DNA of 64,000 bases from Tubiluchus corallicola. Its lineage: Eukaryota > Priapulida > Priapulimorpha > Priapulimorphida > Tubiluchidae. The stretch lies in NCBI GenBank assembly GCA_030141605.1, contig JAQGDQ010000050.1:135971-199970 (forward strand). The letters are read 5' to 3'. A program made the translations under genes and the position numbers. Positions 48,773 to 60,350 of the stretch are shown piece by piece (within the stretch, counting starts at the first letter, position 1; every line of letters starts with the position of its first letter). The notes beneath the pieces are model-generated. The model was not told the DNA's origin, made no database searches, and worked only from the letters and a program-made list of their open reading frames with translations.

Positions 48773-49829
48773 CGTTGTTTCTGTTGACTAAAAACCGCTC
48801 AATAACGTTAAAAGGTATGCAAGTTACTAACGTGTCCATAAACGCTTGCTTAAACTCCTTAATTCTGAAAGCATAAACAAAGGCATTTGCAAAAGAATTT
48901 AGATAAGCAAAAATTGATGAATACAAGAAAAGGTTGCTATCCGCTTCAAAATTAACACACGTGGTGGCTGGACACAGGGCATATACTATGACGAGAACAT
49001 GGAATGGAGTCCATGTAAGTATAAATAAGCCCAATACAAGTACAAGCGTTTTTACAAGTTTTAGCGAACTTTTGGCGGCTGTTCCTACTTTGCTTTTTTG
49101 CAGGGTCAATCTGACTGGACCATCTCTTGATCGCAGACTAGGATCATCTGAAGTTAGCTGTGCGCCAGCTCGAGACAGTGCGGACGGTACAGTGCTTGAT
49201 ATCGCAGGGCCGGGGATTCTCATTGCTGAAATTGCTCGCAGGTGTCTCGTTGTTTCCTTCACAATAAGCACGTACATAACTATGACAACAGTTAATAAAG
49301 CCATGACCACTAAGGCATTTGAGCACCAAAAGGTAGCCAAAACTCCACTAACTGATAAACAATGTCTCCGAAAAGACTTGTCAAACAAAAGATACGTTGC
49401 TATACCAAACACGGTTCCGATCATCCAGGACACCACTATGGCACCTCGTATAATATTTTCTGAGACTATTGCACAATGTCTCAATGGATAGAAAACTTTT
49501 AAATATCTTTCCAGAGAAATCAAGAAGTATGCGTAGATAGAAGTTAGGCAGGCTGTTGCGACACATGTCGTGGAAATTTTGCACCATTTCCAAGAATTCT
49601 GTAAGTTCCATCGATAAATGAACACTTGCAGCAAAATATTAAATCCAACGAGTAAATCAGCTGCCGATAAATTTAGAATGAAATAGTACGTAACACTCCG
49701 CAGTCTGGAATTTTTCGCAATCACAAGTATAACAAAAGCATTACTGCTGATAACAGTGACAGACAAAAAGCCATAAGTGCCAACTATAAAAACGGGAAAG
49801 TCATTAATAATTGTTTGTGAATCATTCAT
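48762..49829 (-). CDS. class A (rhodopsin-like) G-protein-coupled receptor, intronless
   Basis: Seven-transmembrane receptor of 355 residues; ligand unknown. TM1 includes SSNAFVILVI (N30), TM2 has LNLSAADLL, and the conserved cysteines are C83 and C157. The TM3 end is ERY (107-109), TM6 has TWTPF (272-276), and TM7 has LNSFANAFVYAF. The last replaces the usual NPxxY proline with Ala (N315-A-F-V-Y). A Ser/Pro/Arg-rich third intracellular loop covers about residues 195-250. N2 (NDS) is a possible glycosylation site and C337 a possible palmitoylation site. The start is the only ATG before TM1 that leaves a short extracellular N terminus. The family looks like the amine/adenosine/melanocortin-like group, but I would not name a subtype. 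The last three residues (AVA) and the stop codon lie in a hAT end. An antisense 185-codon frame is a shadow. Confidence 0.93.
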   Translation of the reverse strand: MNDSQTIINDFPVFIVGTYGFLSVTVISSNAFVILVIAKNSRLRSVTYYFILNLSAADLLVGFNILLQVFIYRWNLQNSWKWCKISTTCVATACLTSIYAYFLISLERYLKVFYPLRHCAIVSENIIRGAIVVSWMIGTVFGIATYLLFDKSFRRHCLSVSGVLATFWCSNALVVMALLTVVIVMYVLIVKETTRHLRAISAMRIPGPAISSTVPSALSRAGAQLTSDDPSLRSRDGPVRLTLQKSKVGTAAKSSLKLVKTLVLVLGLFILTWTPFHVLVIVYALCPATTCVNFEADSNLFLYSSIFAYLNSFANAFVYAFRIKEFKQAFMDTLVTCIPFNVIERFLVNRNNAVA

Positions 49830-51255
49830 TCCGCTGTTTTGTGCTTTGCTAAGCAGACCTATACAAATACTTGCTGATATATCTTCAGATGTCTAAGCAA
49901 CTATGATGTTCAAGTTACAAAGCCCAATATAGTTTTAGGAAAGAAGAACTTAAAAGTCGGAGTGAGAATATATTACCTCAGCGCTTGTTCTCCTGTCATA
50001 CTAAGCAGTTACGACCTCTGCTATTTTTCAGCTTAATGAAGAAAGATGTCATTATTTCCACGGATCTTTGCATTACTGTGCAATTATTAACACGCATCTT
50101 TCCAACCCTGTGACTGCGTGATGTGTCACGAAAGTAACATTTCGGTATTGTGAATTACCGCTCTGTTCTTTCTAATACCTAATATTGAACGCATGAAAAC
50201 TGCGCAGGTCGTCTGACGCTTTCACGGCACGGCATTTGTCAGAGACGGTACATAGTTTTACGATAGACGATAGACAAAGTTTTATGAAAGAAAGAACTTT
50301 TATTAAAAACTTTAAAACATAAAAAATATTAAAATCATGATAAAATTTTTCGACTGCATAGCCTAGCAATCATTTTCGAGTTTAAATAATGAACAAAAAT
50401 ATGTTCAAATGCAATCTGATTCAAACTTTAGTATGTCACCATTAACATATCAGAAATATCGTATTGTAAAGAAGTTGACACTATAGAAGTTAATATCTAA
50501 CAGATTCCTAATATGGTTAGTTGACTTAACCACCAAAAAACATCTTGATAAAGTTTTTCTAAAAAAATCACCGTACAGTCTGTTTCTAAAAAATAATGTA
50601 ATTACCTATACACTCCTCATTGTAATCATTGGTCTTCAGCCTTTGTAAGTGAAGAAAAAGATCGTCATAGTTAAGCAACTTTACTCTCATGTTCCTCATG
50701 TTCAGTTACTTATTATTTTAAAATCTTGCAATAGTTTTTAAGTTCTTTCTTTCCTTTTAAAGACAATATACCCACATTCTTACAATCTGGTACAGTTTAC
50801 AAATTTCAGATGACTTACCACCCTGTGCAGTCGAAACGTATGTCATGGTTTTAATACTTTTATTTTTTAATGTTTCTAGTAAAAGTTGTTTCTTTCACAA
50901 TACTATAGAGTGCCTGTATAAATTGGCTTAGATACAGTTTTATTATCAATAAGCAACAATTTTTTCAAGTTAGGAAGAGTGCATATCTAAAGTATAGACC
51001 TATTGGAAGCACTGGCCAAAGGCTTTGAACAGACAGATGGAAAATAAACAAAACAACTTTGAATTTGAGACAGCAACAAAGCAATAATAAACAATAAAAT
51101 CCGTCTTTATTTTATTTGCAAAACTGAAATTACTGTAAGTTATTTTTTTAAATCCTGCCTTTTCCCAACCTTATCATTCAAATCAAGATAAGGTGGTCTC
51201 ACCTGTATCAAACACGACGGGTTAAAGTATATAGATAAACATTCTGCAGCAGAAA
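49830..51255. other. no gene seen; possible retroelement 3' motif near 50.82 kb
   Basis: CTGTGCAGTCGAAACGTATG at about 50825 has the CGAAACGT signature found in many retroelement 3' hairpins. Otherwise AT-rich and without recognisable genes. Promoter elements of the GPCR were not identified. Confidence 0.35.
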
Positions 51256-54058
51256 TTGGTTCCCTCCTACCTGTTGAAGAAGTTTAATCCTCAGCTTGTA
51301 TGTGACGTTTTCAAGGAGCACAAGAAATTTGAGATTTTTGCTACAATATTTGGAAACGAGGAGACGGAGAACATTCAAGAGCTGATTGTTAACAAAATGA
51401 ACATTAAGCCACTTAGTGTACATAAATTACAAACTAAACATAGCAGCTATAACTCTTCTGTCATTACGTGTAATGTGTCTGACAATGTATGCCCAGTAGG
51501 CTCGTTTGTGAGGAAATTTGTACCTAACAAATCGAAACCAGTTGTGGTATATAGACGAAACCGTTCTCAATGTTGTAGCGTAAATAATTGCATTATTTTT
51601 GATTCTGGTACAGAGAACAATTTACTTAGAATTGCAACGTACAACTGCAATTTTATACGCAATCCCAGTGTCTTTTAACTATTAAAACTATCTGTGATAT
51701 TGCTGACATAGTTTGCATACAATGTTTTCGCAACAGGATCTATGTTTTTTTAACAATCTTCACGATAAATTTTGTGCTCAGGGTCATCTCCAGTAAATCT
51801 GGGTCTACTCTGCGGTACGTCCTTTAATATTAAGGTTTACATTTAGGAATTTATTGAATAAAATATTTCGTTACATGCATATTAAGAAACCAGATTTTAA
51901 TGTGGACTTTGTTATAGTTAACGTGTATTTACCATGTGAGACGCCTGAAAATGATGATTTGTTTTCAGAGTATCTTGGCAAACTTGATTCCCGTATCTTA
52001 GATATTAATTTAGTGTGTATTGCAGGTGATTTTAACGCTAATTTTACTAGACATTATAGTACACTTTTAAGTAATGTGTGTCGTGAGAATGGTTATTTTA
52101 TACCCGATCAGCTGTTGCTTCCCGAGGATTGGTTTACATGTATGAGTAGTGCCCATAATTCAGGCTCTTGGTTATACCATTGTGTTTATACTTATGCCTT
52201 CCACGAAGGTACTATAGATGATCACTTACGATCGTTTTCCTGTGACTATTGCCATTAATTTTAATCAGTTATATTCTGCATACAGGCTCGGAAACAGTAG
52301 TACTGAAATAAGCTCTAAAGTTCTCACTAACTGTAATGATATTAGAAGATTATTCTAAGAATAGGGCATATGACTAAATACTTCGCTTATACAACGAGCT
52401 TACTGATGGTCTGTTTGACAATATTTCGATTCCCCTTGATGCTTTTTATATGTAACGGTAAATGTGAATCTCTTGAAAGCCATATTAATTTATTGACTAG
52501 ATTTTGCAATGATATTACTTCCACACTCGCAATCTGCTTACACTACAGCTATTCCGTTAAAATAACCACTCACGCAACTTTAATAATTTCAGACCATTAG
52601 CTGAATGGAATAATTACAAGCGTGATAAATATGAAAACTCCAGATCCGCTTTCCTATTATGGAAGATACAGAATTGCCCCGCCAAGGTGAGATATTTGAA
52701 GATATGAAGGTTTCACGACCTAATTTTGAGCTTGCCCTCAGGAATGCCCGTGCACAAGAATTGTCCACTCATAATGATAATTTTGCTCATACTTTAGTTA
52801 ATGAGATATCTTATAAGTTTTGGATTCAGATGAAAACTCATTGTAATAATACTATTCCAATCTTTGACAAAATTTATGATGCACACGGTGAAGAAAATAA
52901 TTGCTAACTCTGGAAGAGGCTTTACGAGCAATTACTGAATTCCGTGCCAAACACTATAACAGTGATTGGAACAGGTTGATAGTCTAGCTGGTGACAAGCA
53001 GGGCACATCAGAAATTATAAGCTTTATTAGTTCTCTAAAGGACATAAGACAAAAATTCAGAAAGGAATATAGTACTGAATTATGCATATATACACGTAGA
53101 AAGAGATACTACATACCTATAACAATAATAATTGTAGTCTTACATTGTGTGTCTAGTTGACGTCAGTAAGACATTTGATCGTGTGAGTCATACTCGATTT
53201 TTTAAGAAACTCTGTGCTCTTGGTGTTCCTTTTTCAGTTTTGCCTATATTGATATATTGCTATACTTCTGATTATTTTTCTGCGTCAAATGGCCTGAGAC
53301 AAGTTGGAGTTCTTTCTCCCTTGCTTTTCGCAAAAATTTATGACCTTTCAAAATATCTGTTGAGTGAAAAAATCCAACTTGACGCACTGGTGAAAATGCA
53401 ATTAATTAATGTATGCGGACGATTTATGTCTCGTAGCTCCTTCTGTACAAACTCTGAAAAGACTTTTTACCGTAAGTGAAGAAGACGTTGTTGAAAATGA
53501 TATCGTTTTCAATGTAAAAGGACAAAATGCATCTATTTTTTTACCACCCAGTCCACGGTATATTCTCCCTTGGCGGACGTACGTTTAGGACGAATCGTGT
53601 AAATAGGCCGTTACGGTTCTTTGCGGAAGACATATCCAAGAGACATTATTACGCATTAATGTATCAAGTTTGTTTTGCTCGAATAGGATCTTTAATCGGC
53701 CGAGACTGGCTGGCCACTATTAACGCAAAAACACAAAAAAATACTTCCATTTTCTTGTCATCGCAATACAATACTGGGCGCAGTGGGTTGCGTATTATAA
53801 ATATGGATGCTTCTCTTTCCTATCAGTCTTAAGTTTGCTAACTTCGCTTATTTGGCCTTGACTAAGGTTGTTCCGATCTTAGATGGAAGCAGAATCTTAC
53901 AAAAGTGGCCGGCGTGCCTGTATTGCGATGGAAGATTTCTGACTCCTGATGCTATTACATCATCAGTCATCATATTATATCAGTCATTACAAACATCTGA
54001 CCTTGTCAGGAATACTGCAACAGCATTTTGTAACTTTGACTCACTTGACAGATTTTAA
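51256..54058 (+). mobile_element. decayed LINE (CR1/L2/Jockey-like) with EN and RT domains
   Basis: Broken open frames in all three plus frames follow LINE ORF2 order. Endonuclease: LRIATYNCNFIRN at about 51625-51665, VIVNVYLPCETPENDDLF at about 51910-51965 and VCIAGDFNANF at about 52014-52046. Reverse transcriptase: DVSKTFDRVSHTRFFKKLCA from about 53160, GLRQVGVLSPLLF (consensus GVRQGGVLSPLLF) at about 53292-53330 and the catalytic YADD at 53412-53423 in LMYADDLCLVAP. At least several frameshifts and stops separate these parts, so the copy is dead. Element ends and target-site duplication were not found. Confidence 0.88.
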
Positions 54059-54394
54059 AAATGGCATTGTCAATCTCAGTGGGTTTGATTTGTGTCAAAC
54101 ATACCATTGAAAGTCATCGATCGATTGATCATAGCACGTTTGAAATGAAAAACGGCTACTTATAAATGCAGTTTTTTCTTCTGGGTCCCTTAGATGTTGA
54201 ATTCTTTAGAGAAAATTATTTCCCCGATAACTGCTGTCACATTCGTTCGTTCAAAAAATTGTTCATTGTTCAGAGGTACAGATATCTGCTATTAGTTATT
54301 GATAGCAAACAATAGTTACGAGAATTTTAATTTTGGACGTGCATTAATACTGCAGCCATTATACGCCGAGTGGCCACCAATCTTGTTTGGGGCG

Positions 54395-54395
<1 letters not shown>

Positions 54396-54457
<62 letters not shown>
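54396..54457. repeat. TA microsatellite
   Basis: A pure (TA)n run of about 60 bp, followed by a shorter TA stretch at 54468-54476. Confidence 0.97.
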
Positions 54458-54458
<1 letters not shown>

Positions 54459-55185
54459 CAAGACGAATATATATATACGACTTATTTCGAATTACTGTAA
54501 TACAATAGATTCAGTTAGATGTATAAATAAATAAATAAAAAAACAATATTCGGTTAGTAGTTAGAAAACTCACATCTTACACAAATAAAAAGCGCCATAA
54601 CGACGTGTACAATTGTACACGCGATATTGAATTTGATTTTGTGTTACAGGATCACAATTATTCGCAACATAAGTATTGTAGGATATGATTTAACTGTTAA
54701 TTGTATAAAAAGGAAAAATCACGTCTGCTTAAGTCGTTTAAAGCATCTAGAACAAATGAACGACTGAAGCTCCGAGCCCATGTCAGCTCTCTAGCTTTCT
54801 TAGATATGAATCCTTTAATTTTTAAAAATCACGTTTGTCGTAGTTACCAAAAATATTTACATTTAGTAAATTGCAGACTGTAACCTTATGTTGAATGCAT
54901 AGAATTTTTTGTATTTTTTGGAAAAAAGTTCACAAGCTTATTACTGCTATTAATGAATAGCATTAATAATTTTACAAATCTGATTTCAAACTGGGTACTT
55001 AGACGAAGCACACCTGACAAATGGGGTAACAAAAACTTATGAGTCCGGTACGGTAAAAAATGTCTACGAGCATCGTACTCATATATTTATTAGCTAAGAA
55101 GGATATAAGTAAATAATGTGCCAGATGACTAATAATCAAAACAGGCTTTTGTCACATTATCATTTGTTCTGGTGGATGCATGGCA
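54458..55185. other. no gene seen
   Basis: AT-rich. A 60-codon plus-strand frame at 54701-54883 has no recognisable features. Confidence 0.4.
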
Positions 55186-55590
55186 ATTCTACGGAGTGGT
55201 ACATACCTTTTGGTTGGGTGAGGAGCTAATATGACAAAAACAACGAGTAATAACATAGAATAATTTATTACATCAAAGTATTGTTCAAACAATTGTGAAT
55301 CTAACATGCCTTCAACATATTTGTACGAAGGTCTCATACATCTCAAGAGGCTTGCAATCCTGAGGGGTATGATCCAGGCGGTGACCTGACAACTCTAGAG
55401 TTAATTTTTTTGATTGAATTGAACAGCTTGGACATTCACCAAATCTCAATTCCGCCAAACACATTGGAGCGAAATTTTGAATAACGATTGAAATTTTTTG
55501 AAAATGCTTTGATGTAATAAATTGTTCTGTACTACTACTATTCGTTGGTCTTGGTACCCCCTAGAAAAAGGTTATGTACAACTATATATT
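55186..55590. mobile_element. foldback element with inverted arms of about 80-90 bp
   Basis: The left arm (about 55190-55280) and the reverse complement of the right arm (about 55500-55585) share GTACATA-CCTTTT, an AACGA(A/G)TA(G/A)TA block and the 17-bp AATTTATTACATCAAAG exactly. The interior and left arm read on the minus strand contain VEGMLDSQLFEQYFDVI, related to the open frame at 45875-46243, so the two foldback elements belong to one family. Confidence 0.6.
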
Positions 55591-57316
55591 TTGTAAGTTT
55601 ATTCTTTCAAAAATTAGTACTTACAGCTAATAGATGATGGTATTTATTATTAAAACGCATGAAATTATTTTTTCGTGTTTTATGCTAATCAGCTTGTTAA
55701 CCTTGACCGTGTGGACCACATTAACATTGTCGTCGCCTTGAACACGAAATGTCAACACATTCGTGACATTTTCTATACGTTTTCTCTAAGGTTGATGCAT
55801 GACGCTTAATGCATTGGCCAATGCCATTCATACATATTAGCCTGGATGCCAAGCGTGATAACTCGAGGCTGCCGCACAGTCGCAGTCAAGTTAATCATAA
55901 AGATGTTGTGAGATTAGTGTTCATTAAACCGCTTAGGTTAGTAAGAAATAGACTATCATGTTTTTCAGGCACCAAGCCAGCCGAGATTGGCTTTTCGGCG
56001 TACAAATATTAATTATTTGCTGTCTGGTCAATTTCATTATCTTATTGGCATGGAAATCAAATTTCGGCACAACAATAGTTTTTCATCAAGAACGCCCTGC
56101 AGTATACAGGTAAGCAATGAACACTTATAAATCCGGGCATTGTTGTCCACGGGTAATTAAGAAGTTCTATTTTTTATCAAGTAGCAAGCAAGGAAAGGTG
56201 CTAATGACACACTTTGTTTAGCCAAGTCAAAATAAAAGTTAAGATACAATGTTGTGGACAAATTAATATGTTAGATACAGAATAAAACAAAAAGACGCCT
56301 ACTTGTACTTCTTTGTTTTACGTATTTTTACTGGCTGACTGGCTCGTCAACAGTTCTTAAAATGAAAAATATGCGACATTATTAGAATGGATTTGCATTC
56401 TCGTATACGCCACACGCATGTAAAGAAAATCACTAAAACACTTTCGCTGTGCTTAAACTTAAAAGAAACTCCTATTATTAAAATTTATAATTATTAATTT
56501 GACTATTTGATTTTAAAGTTTTCCTAAATTTGTTTGTTTACTAACACTAGTTTTCAACTCCAGGAAATCTCTCTAAATGCATTAACAATTTGGTTAAAAC
56601 CTTTGTAACTTCACATTGAACCTTGGCAGCGTAAAGTAGAATGTTTGGTGTTTAGTATCTTGTTAGGGCAAGGTAATTTTAAAGATTTTTTCATACAGAA
56701 TTATCTGTGTGCCTGATAGATACTATGAGTGCGATGTAAATAATTATCAAGCGAGACATTATTTGCTTTTCGACTGCCTACTTGTAGAACTGTAAGAGCT
56801 GCACTTATGCTGCTGCCAAAGACTCTGCCAAATTTAGATATAAATACTATTTTAATGCGAGAGAAACTACTTTGTTAACTAAATTCATAAACCTTGATAA
56901 AGATGATTTTATTTTGTCACTGGCATAACTTGTAATCCCTATATTGTAAGGAATGTGGGGCTTCTAGGATTCAATACTGTACATTACTATAATATTTCTT
57001 ATTCAATAAACTATTTTAAATCTGGAAGTAATCAAATTGATTAATTTGGTTAGGTTAGTAAGAAATATTAATTATTTATTAATCATTAATGCACGTAAAT
57101 TATGCTATCATATGTAATTTATGGTTATTATAACTAATTATAGGTGAAATTCGTCATAGGTTATGATAGTGGCACAGGTCTTTGTTGCAGTCATATTTAT
57201 AAACTGCTTTATACACTGTGTTTTTGAGCTGTTTATACTTGATTTGCACATATAAAAATACGGTCCTTGCAATTAAAAAGACATTATTGTAAATAAATTT
57301 CTCCAATAAAGAGTTA
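55591..57316. other. no gene seen; right end may be a retroelement tail
   Basis: AT-rich. Just before the trinucleotide array at 57317 the sequence AATAAATTTCTCCAATAAAG looks like a polyadenylation-type tail; many CR1/L2-like LINEs end in such a tail followed by short tandem repeats. No coding domain supports this. Confidence 0.3.
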
Positions 57317-57576
<260 letters not shown>

Positions 57577-57949
57577 GTTTCATCAAGAACGAGTCAGTTA
57601 AATCACAACATCTTTGTTATTATTCTTATTCTGACAGCGATTGGCATTCCAGTCAGCCAGTAACTGCTGAGTAGCCATTCCCATTTCATATAAACCTGAT
57701 GAATGGAACGGTTGTTTTCAAGATTCCGCATTGCTACTAACTATTTAATAAATATATTGTGTTTAGGTATCTTTTTGTCGTAATTATGAATACACAACAC
57801 CCATTCAACAATTATTCTGCTTATAACAATCTGACGCAGAATGTGATTTGTAACAGCCGAAAAAATTCAATGGTTAATCCTAACTAAATGCCTGGTAGAG
57901 TTACACATAAAAAGTAAATCTACAGAGAAAGGGAACCAGAAAAAAGATA

Positions 57950-57952
<3 letters not shown>

Positions 57953-58020
<68 letters not shown>
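57953..58020. repeat. GA microsatellite
   Basis: A pure (GA)n run of about 66 bp. Confidence 0.97.
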
Positions 58021-58024
<4 letters not shown>

Positions 58025-58189
58025 CAGCATAATTTTATGCACAATTGCAATCAAACACAAACATGATTTCGTTAAACTCTGAAAGTTTTTTTAAAAACTT
58101 ATTTAACGTTTAATATTAGACACGAAAATATCTAACATCTGATGCCACACGCATGTATATTCTATTTGTTTTTAAAAAAATCAGCTACT

Positions 58190-58241
58190 TGCCCTTTATA
58201 GAGAGCTGCTGCCCCATCTGGGCTCATTTTTTACGCCACTA
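58190..58241 (-). mobile_element. hAT-like terminal fragment
   Basis: Read on the minus strand, TAGTGGCGTAAAAAATGAGC followed by GGGGCAGCAGC resembles the ends at 21318 and 48772 (CAGTGGCGTA...). The first base differs and no partner end was found. It is probably a remnant of the same family. Confidence 0.4.
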
Positions 58242-58820
58242 CTTTAATCAACTTGATAGATTGCAAAACCATACTGCTATTTTGGTCTATCTGATTTGAG
58301 TCTGCCTTATAATCCCATGCTTGTCGAAGGTCTGTAGTTGCACTAAGCTTCTTTTGTTTACTACTATTGTAAAATATGCGGTCAGATGGCGGCGCTCACG
58401 TTTTTGGTACTTCATAGACTAGGGTGCGATCCCCAGCTAAAAACAAAAATATTTTAACATTTTTGCTTGCTTAGACACATTTAAAAACACAATATGACCT
58501 TGATCCAATATGGCAAAAAAATTTCTACGTGTGCTTTTCTTAGTGTCTGCTTATGTATTTGTTATTGTAAAGTTTTAGAAAGACAACACCTCCATGGGGT
58601 TTATAAAAGATCACGTCTCGTTTTAAGTTTGTCACAATATATGTTGCCAGTTCTTCCATGCTTAACCCCTTAGTCTCTTACTGTACATTATTTTCCCCCA
58701 GTTCGTGTCTAGAATACATAAAAATAATAAATTTTTAAGACGCAGAAGTATAAATTGCTGATGTCCAACGATAACGTTGCATTTTTTAAGCTTGTTTCTT
58801 GATGACAGCATTAATAAAAG
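58242..58820. other. no gene seen
   Basis: AT-rich spacer between a hAT-like end and the 184-bp tandem duplication, with no recognisable content. Confidence 0.4.
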
Positions 58821-59188
58821 CCAACGCCTCAAGGATATTTCTGTCTCCTGGGGTTATAAACAACAGGATGTCTTTTCGTTTAGAGTACAAGAAACATGAG
58901 AGCATGCTCAGCAAGAACTATTTTAGCTTAATTAAGGTCATTTTGCCAAATGATGTTAGTCTAAGGTCCTGGTTGTCCAGGGTAGTTTCACAGGGCATAT
59001 GGTGCCAACGGCTCAAGGATATTTCTATCTCCGGCGGTTATAAACAACAGAATGTCTTTTCGTTTAGAGTACAAGAAACATGAGAGCATGCTCAGCAAGA
59101 ACTATTTTAGCTTAATTAAGGTCATTTTGCCAAATGATGCTAGTCTAAGGTCCTGCTTGTTCAGGGTAGTTTCACAGGGCATATGGTA
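58821..59188. repeat. 184-bp direct tandem duplication
   Basis: CCAACGCCTCAAGGATATTT starts copy 1 at 58821 and CCAACGGCTCAAGGATATTT starts copy 2 at 59005, offset 184 bp. The copies stay aligned to about 59185 with a handful of substitutions. Related 31-residue stretches (MSFRLEYKKHESMLSKNYF) open in each copy because 184 is not a multiple of three; no gene is implied. Confidence 0.95.
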
Positions 59189-59675
59189 CTCGCTGCATGG
59201 GTTGTCATCTGTTAAGTTCCTAGCCGAGAGAAATAGCACTTAATTGGCTGCCTATTATACAGGTGCAAAGTTCGAGGTCTAAAATGATTCAGATGAGTAT
59301 CAATTATTTTGACAAAATTGCAAAGAGAATCACGAAAACAGGTAATCTCTGTTTTAGATTCAAAGAAAAATCAACTTTAATGAATCTACAAAAATATTTT
59401 GAAAGATCATACTACTGGTCGAGATATATATAAAGATAACAAGTTTGATTAAACTCACTCGTTCAAATTTTAGTCTAACACCTCCAGAAAATTTAAAAGA
59501 GGAAGACAATAACTTGTATCAGAGGAATCAAATCAGTTAATCCTAACTTTCACAAAATGAACATTCCCACGTCAAAGAAAAACATAAAGGCACATTCACA
59601 AAGTTTTAAGCAATATCAACATGTTACACTACAATAATATTCGCAATTTAACCAAGATCGGCGCGACTTTCTATA

Positions 59676-60062
59676 TTGCTCTTCACAAGTTTTTTTCACA
59701 CGTTATGCTTACAAAACGATATACCCATATGTGCAGAGAATAATATAAAACATTTTAAAGTACTATTGCGTCACTCTGTCTATAGTATAAGAACAAGAAT
59801 GATTGGATACGCAAATTTTATTGTAAATCATATATGTCACCAAACTGATGTGCGATTTTATAGTAGAATATCTAGAAGATGGCATGACTTATTGTTGGTA
59901 GACTCGTTTCCCGGAAAAGCTTTTGCCCGACAAAAATATTCCACGGAAAAGTTTTTTGCTAAAAAATACTTTCCTGAAAAAAATTCCCACAAGAGATTTT
60001 TCCTAGAATTGCCATTTCCCAGAATTTTTTTTCCCAAAACCGTCATTTCACAGAAAATATAA
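59676..60062 (+). pseudogene. probable LINE C-terminal remnant
   Basis: The first 75 codons include VLLRHSVYSIRTRM and SRISRRWHDLLL, similar in order and spacing to the C-terminal end of CR1/L2-type LINE ORF2 proteins (LRKSVFSLRSR..., KKWNKLL). The frame then runs into a degenerate repeat of TTCCC(A/G)GAAAA-type units at about 59905-60060. No reverse transcriptase precedes it. Confidence 0.4.
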
Positions 60063-60244
60063 TAAATTTCTGTAAAGCACAGTTAGATAATACACAATAA
60101 TAAGTAGCTACTACAGTATTAATTAATAGGGATTATGTGATCAAAAAAATTGGTTAACTCGTTAATGCAAAAAAGTAGATTTGTGACGTCAGAACGATTA
60201 GGAATCGAATCACGTTGATCTTCGTATATATATATATGTTGAGT

Positions 60245-60350
60245 GATCACGGCGTGTGATTGGCTACCGAAGTTAAGCAATGCCAAGCCTGACAGACAAC
60301 TGATGTGTTGGAAGACCGCTTAGGAATATCACTCCTGTGGCAGTTACTTC
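60245..60350 (+). ncRNA. diverged 5S-rRNA-like sequence (pseudogene or 5S-derived SINE head)
   Basis: GAAGTTAAGCAATGCCAAGCC (60269-60289) aligns with the box A region of animal 5S rRNA (GAAGCTAAGCAGGGTCGGGCC). GGAAGACCGCTTAGGAATATC (60310-60330) aligns with the box C region (GGGAGACCGCCTGGGAATACC) at the expected spacing. CTGTGGCAGTT matches the 3' end loosely, while the 5' third is unrecognisable. The internal pol III promoter is thus still visible, but the RNA is too diverged to be a working 5S. Confidence 0.7.

Noticed and set aside
48934-49491. 185-codon open frame on the plus strand
   Set aside because: It is the antisense shadow of the GPCR, which has full family motifs on the minus strand.
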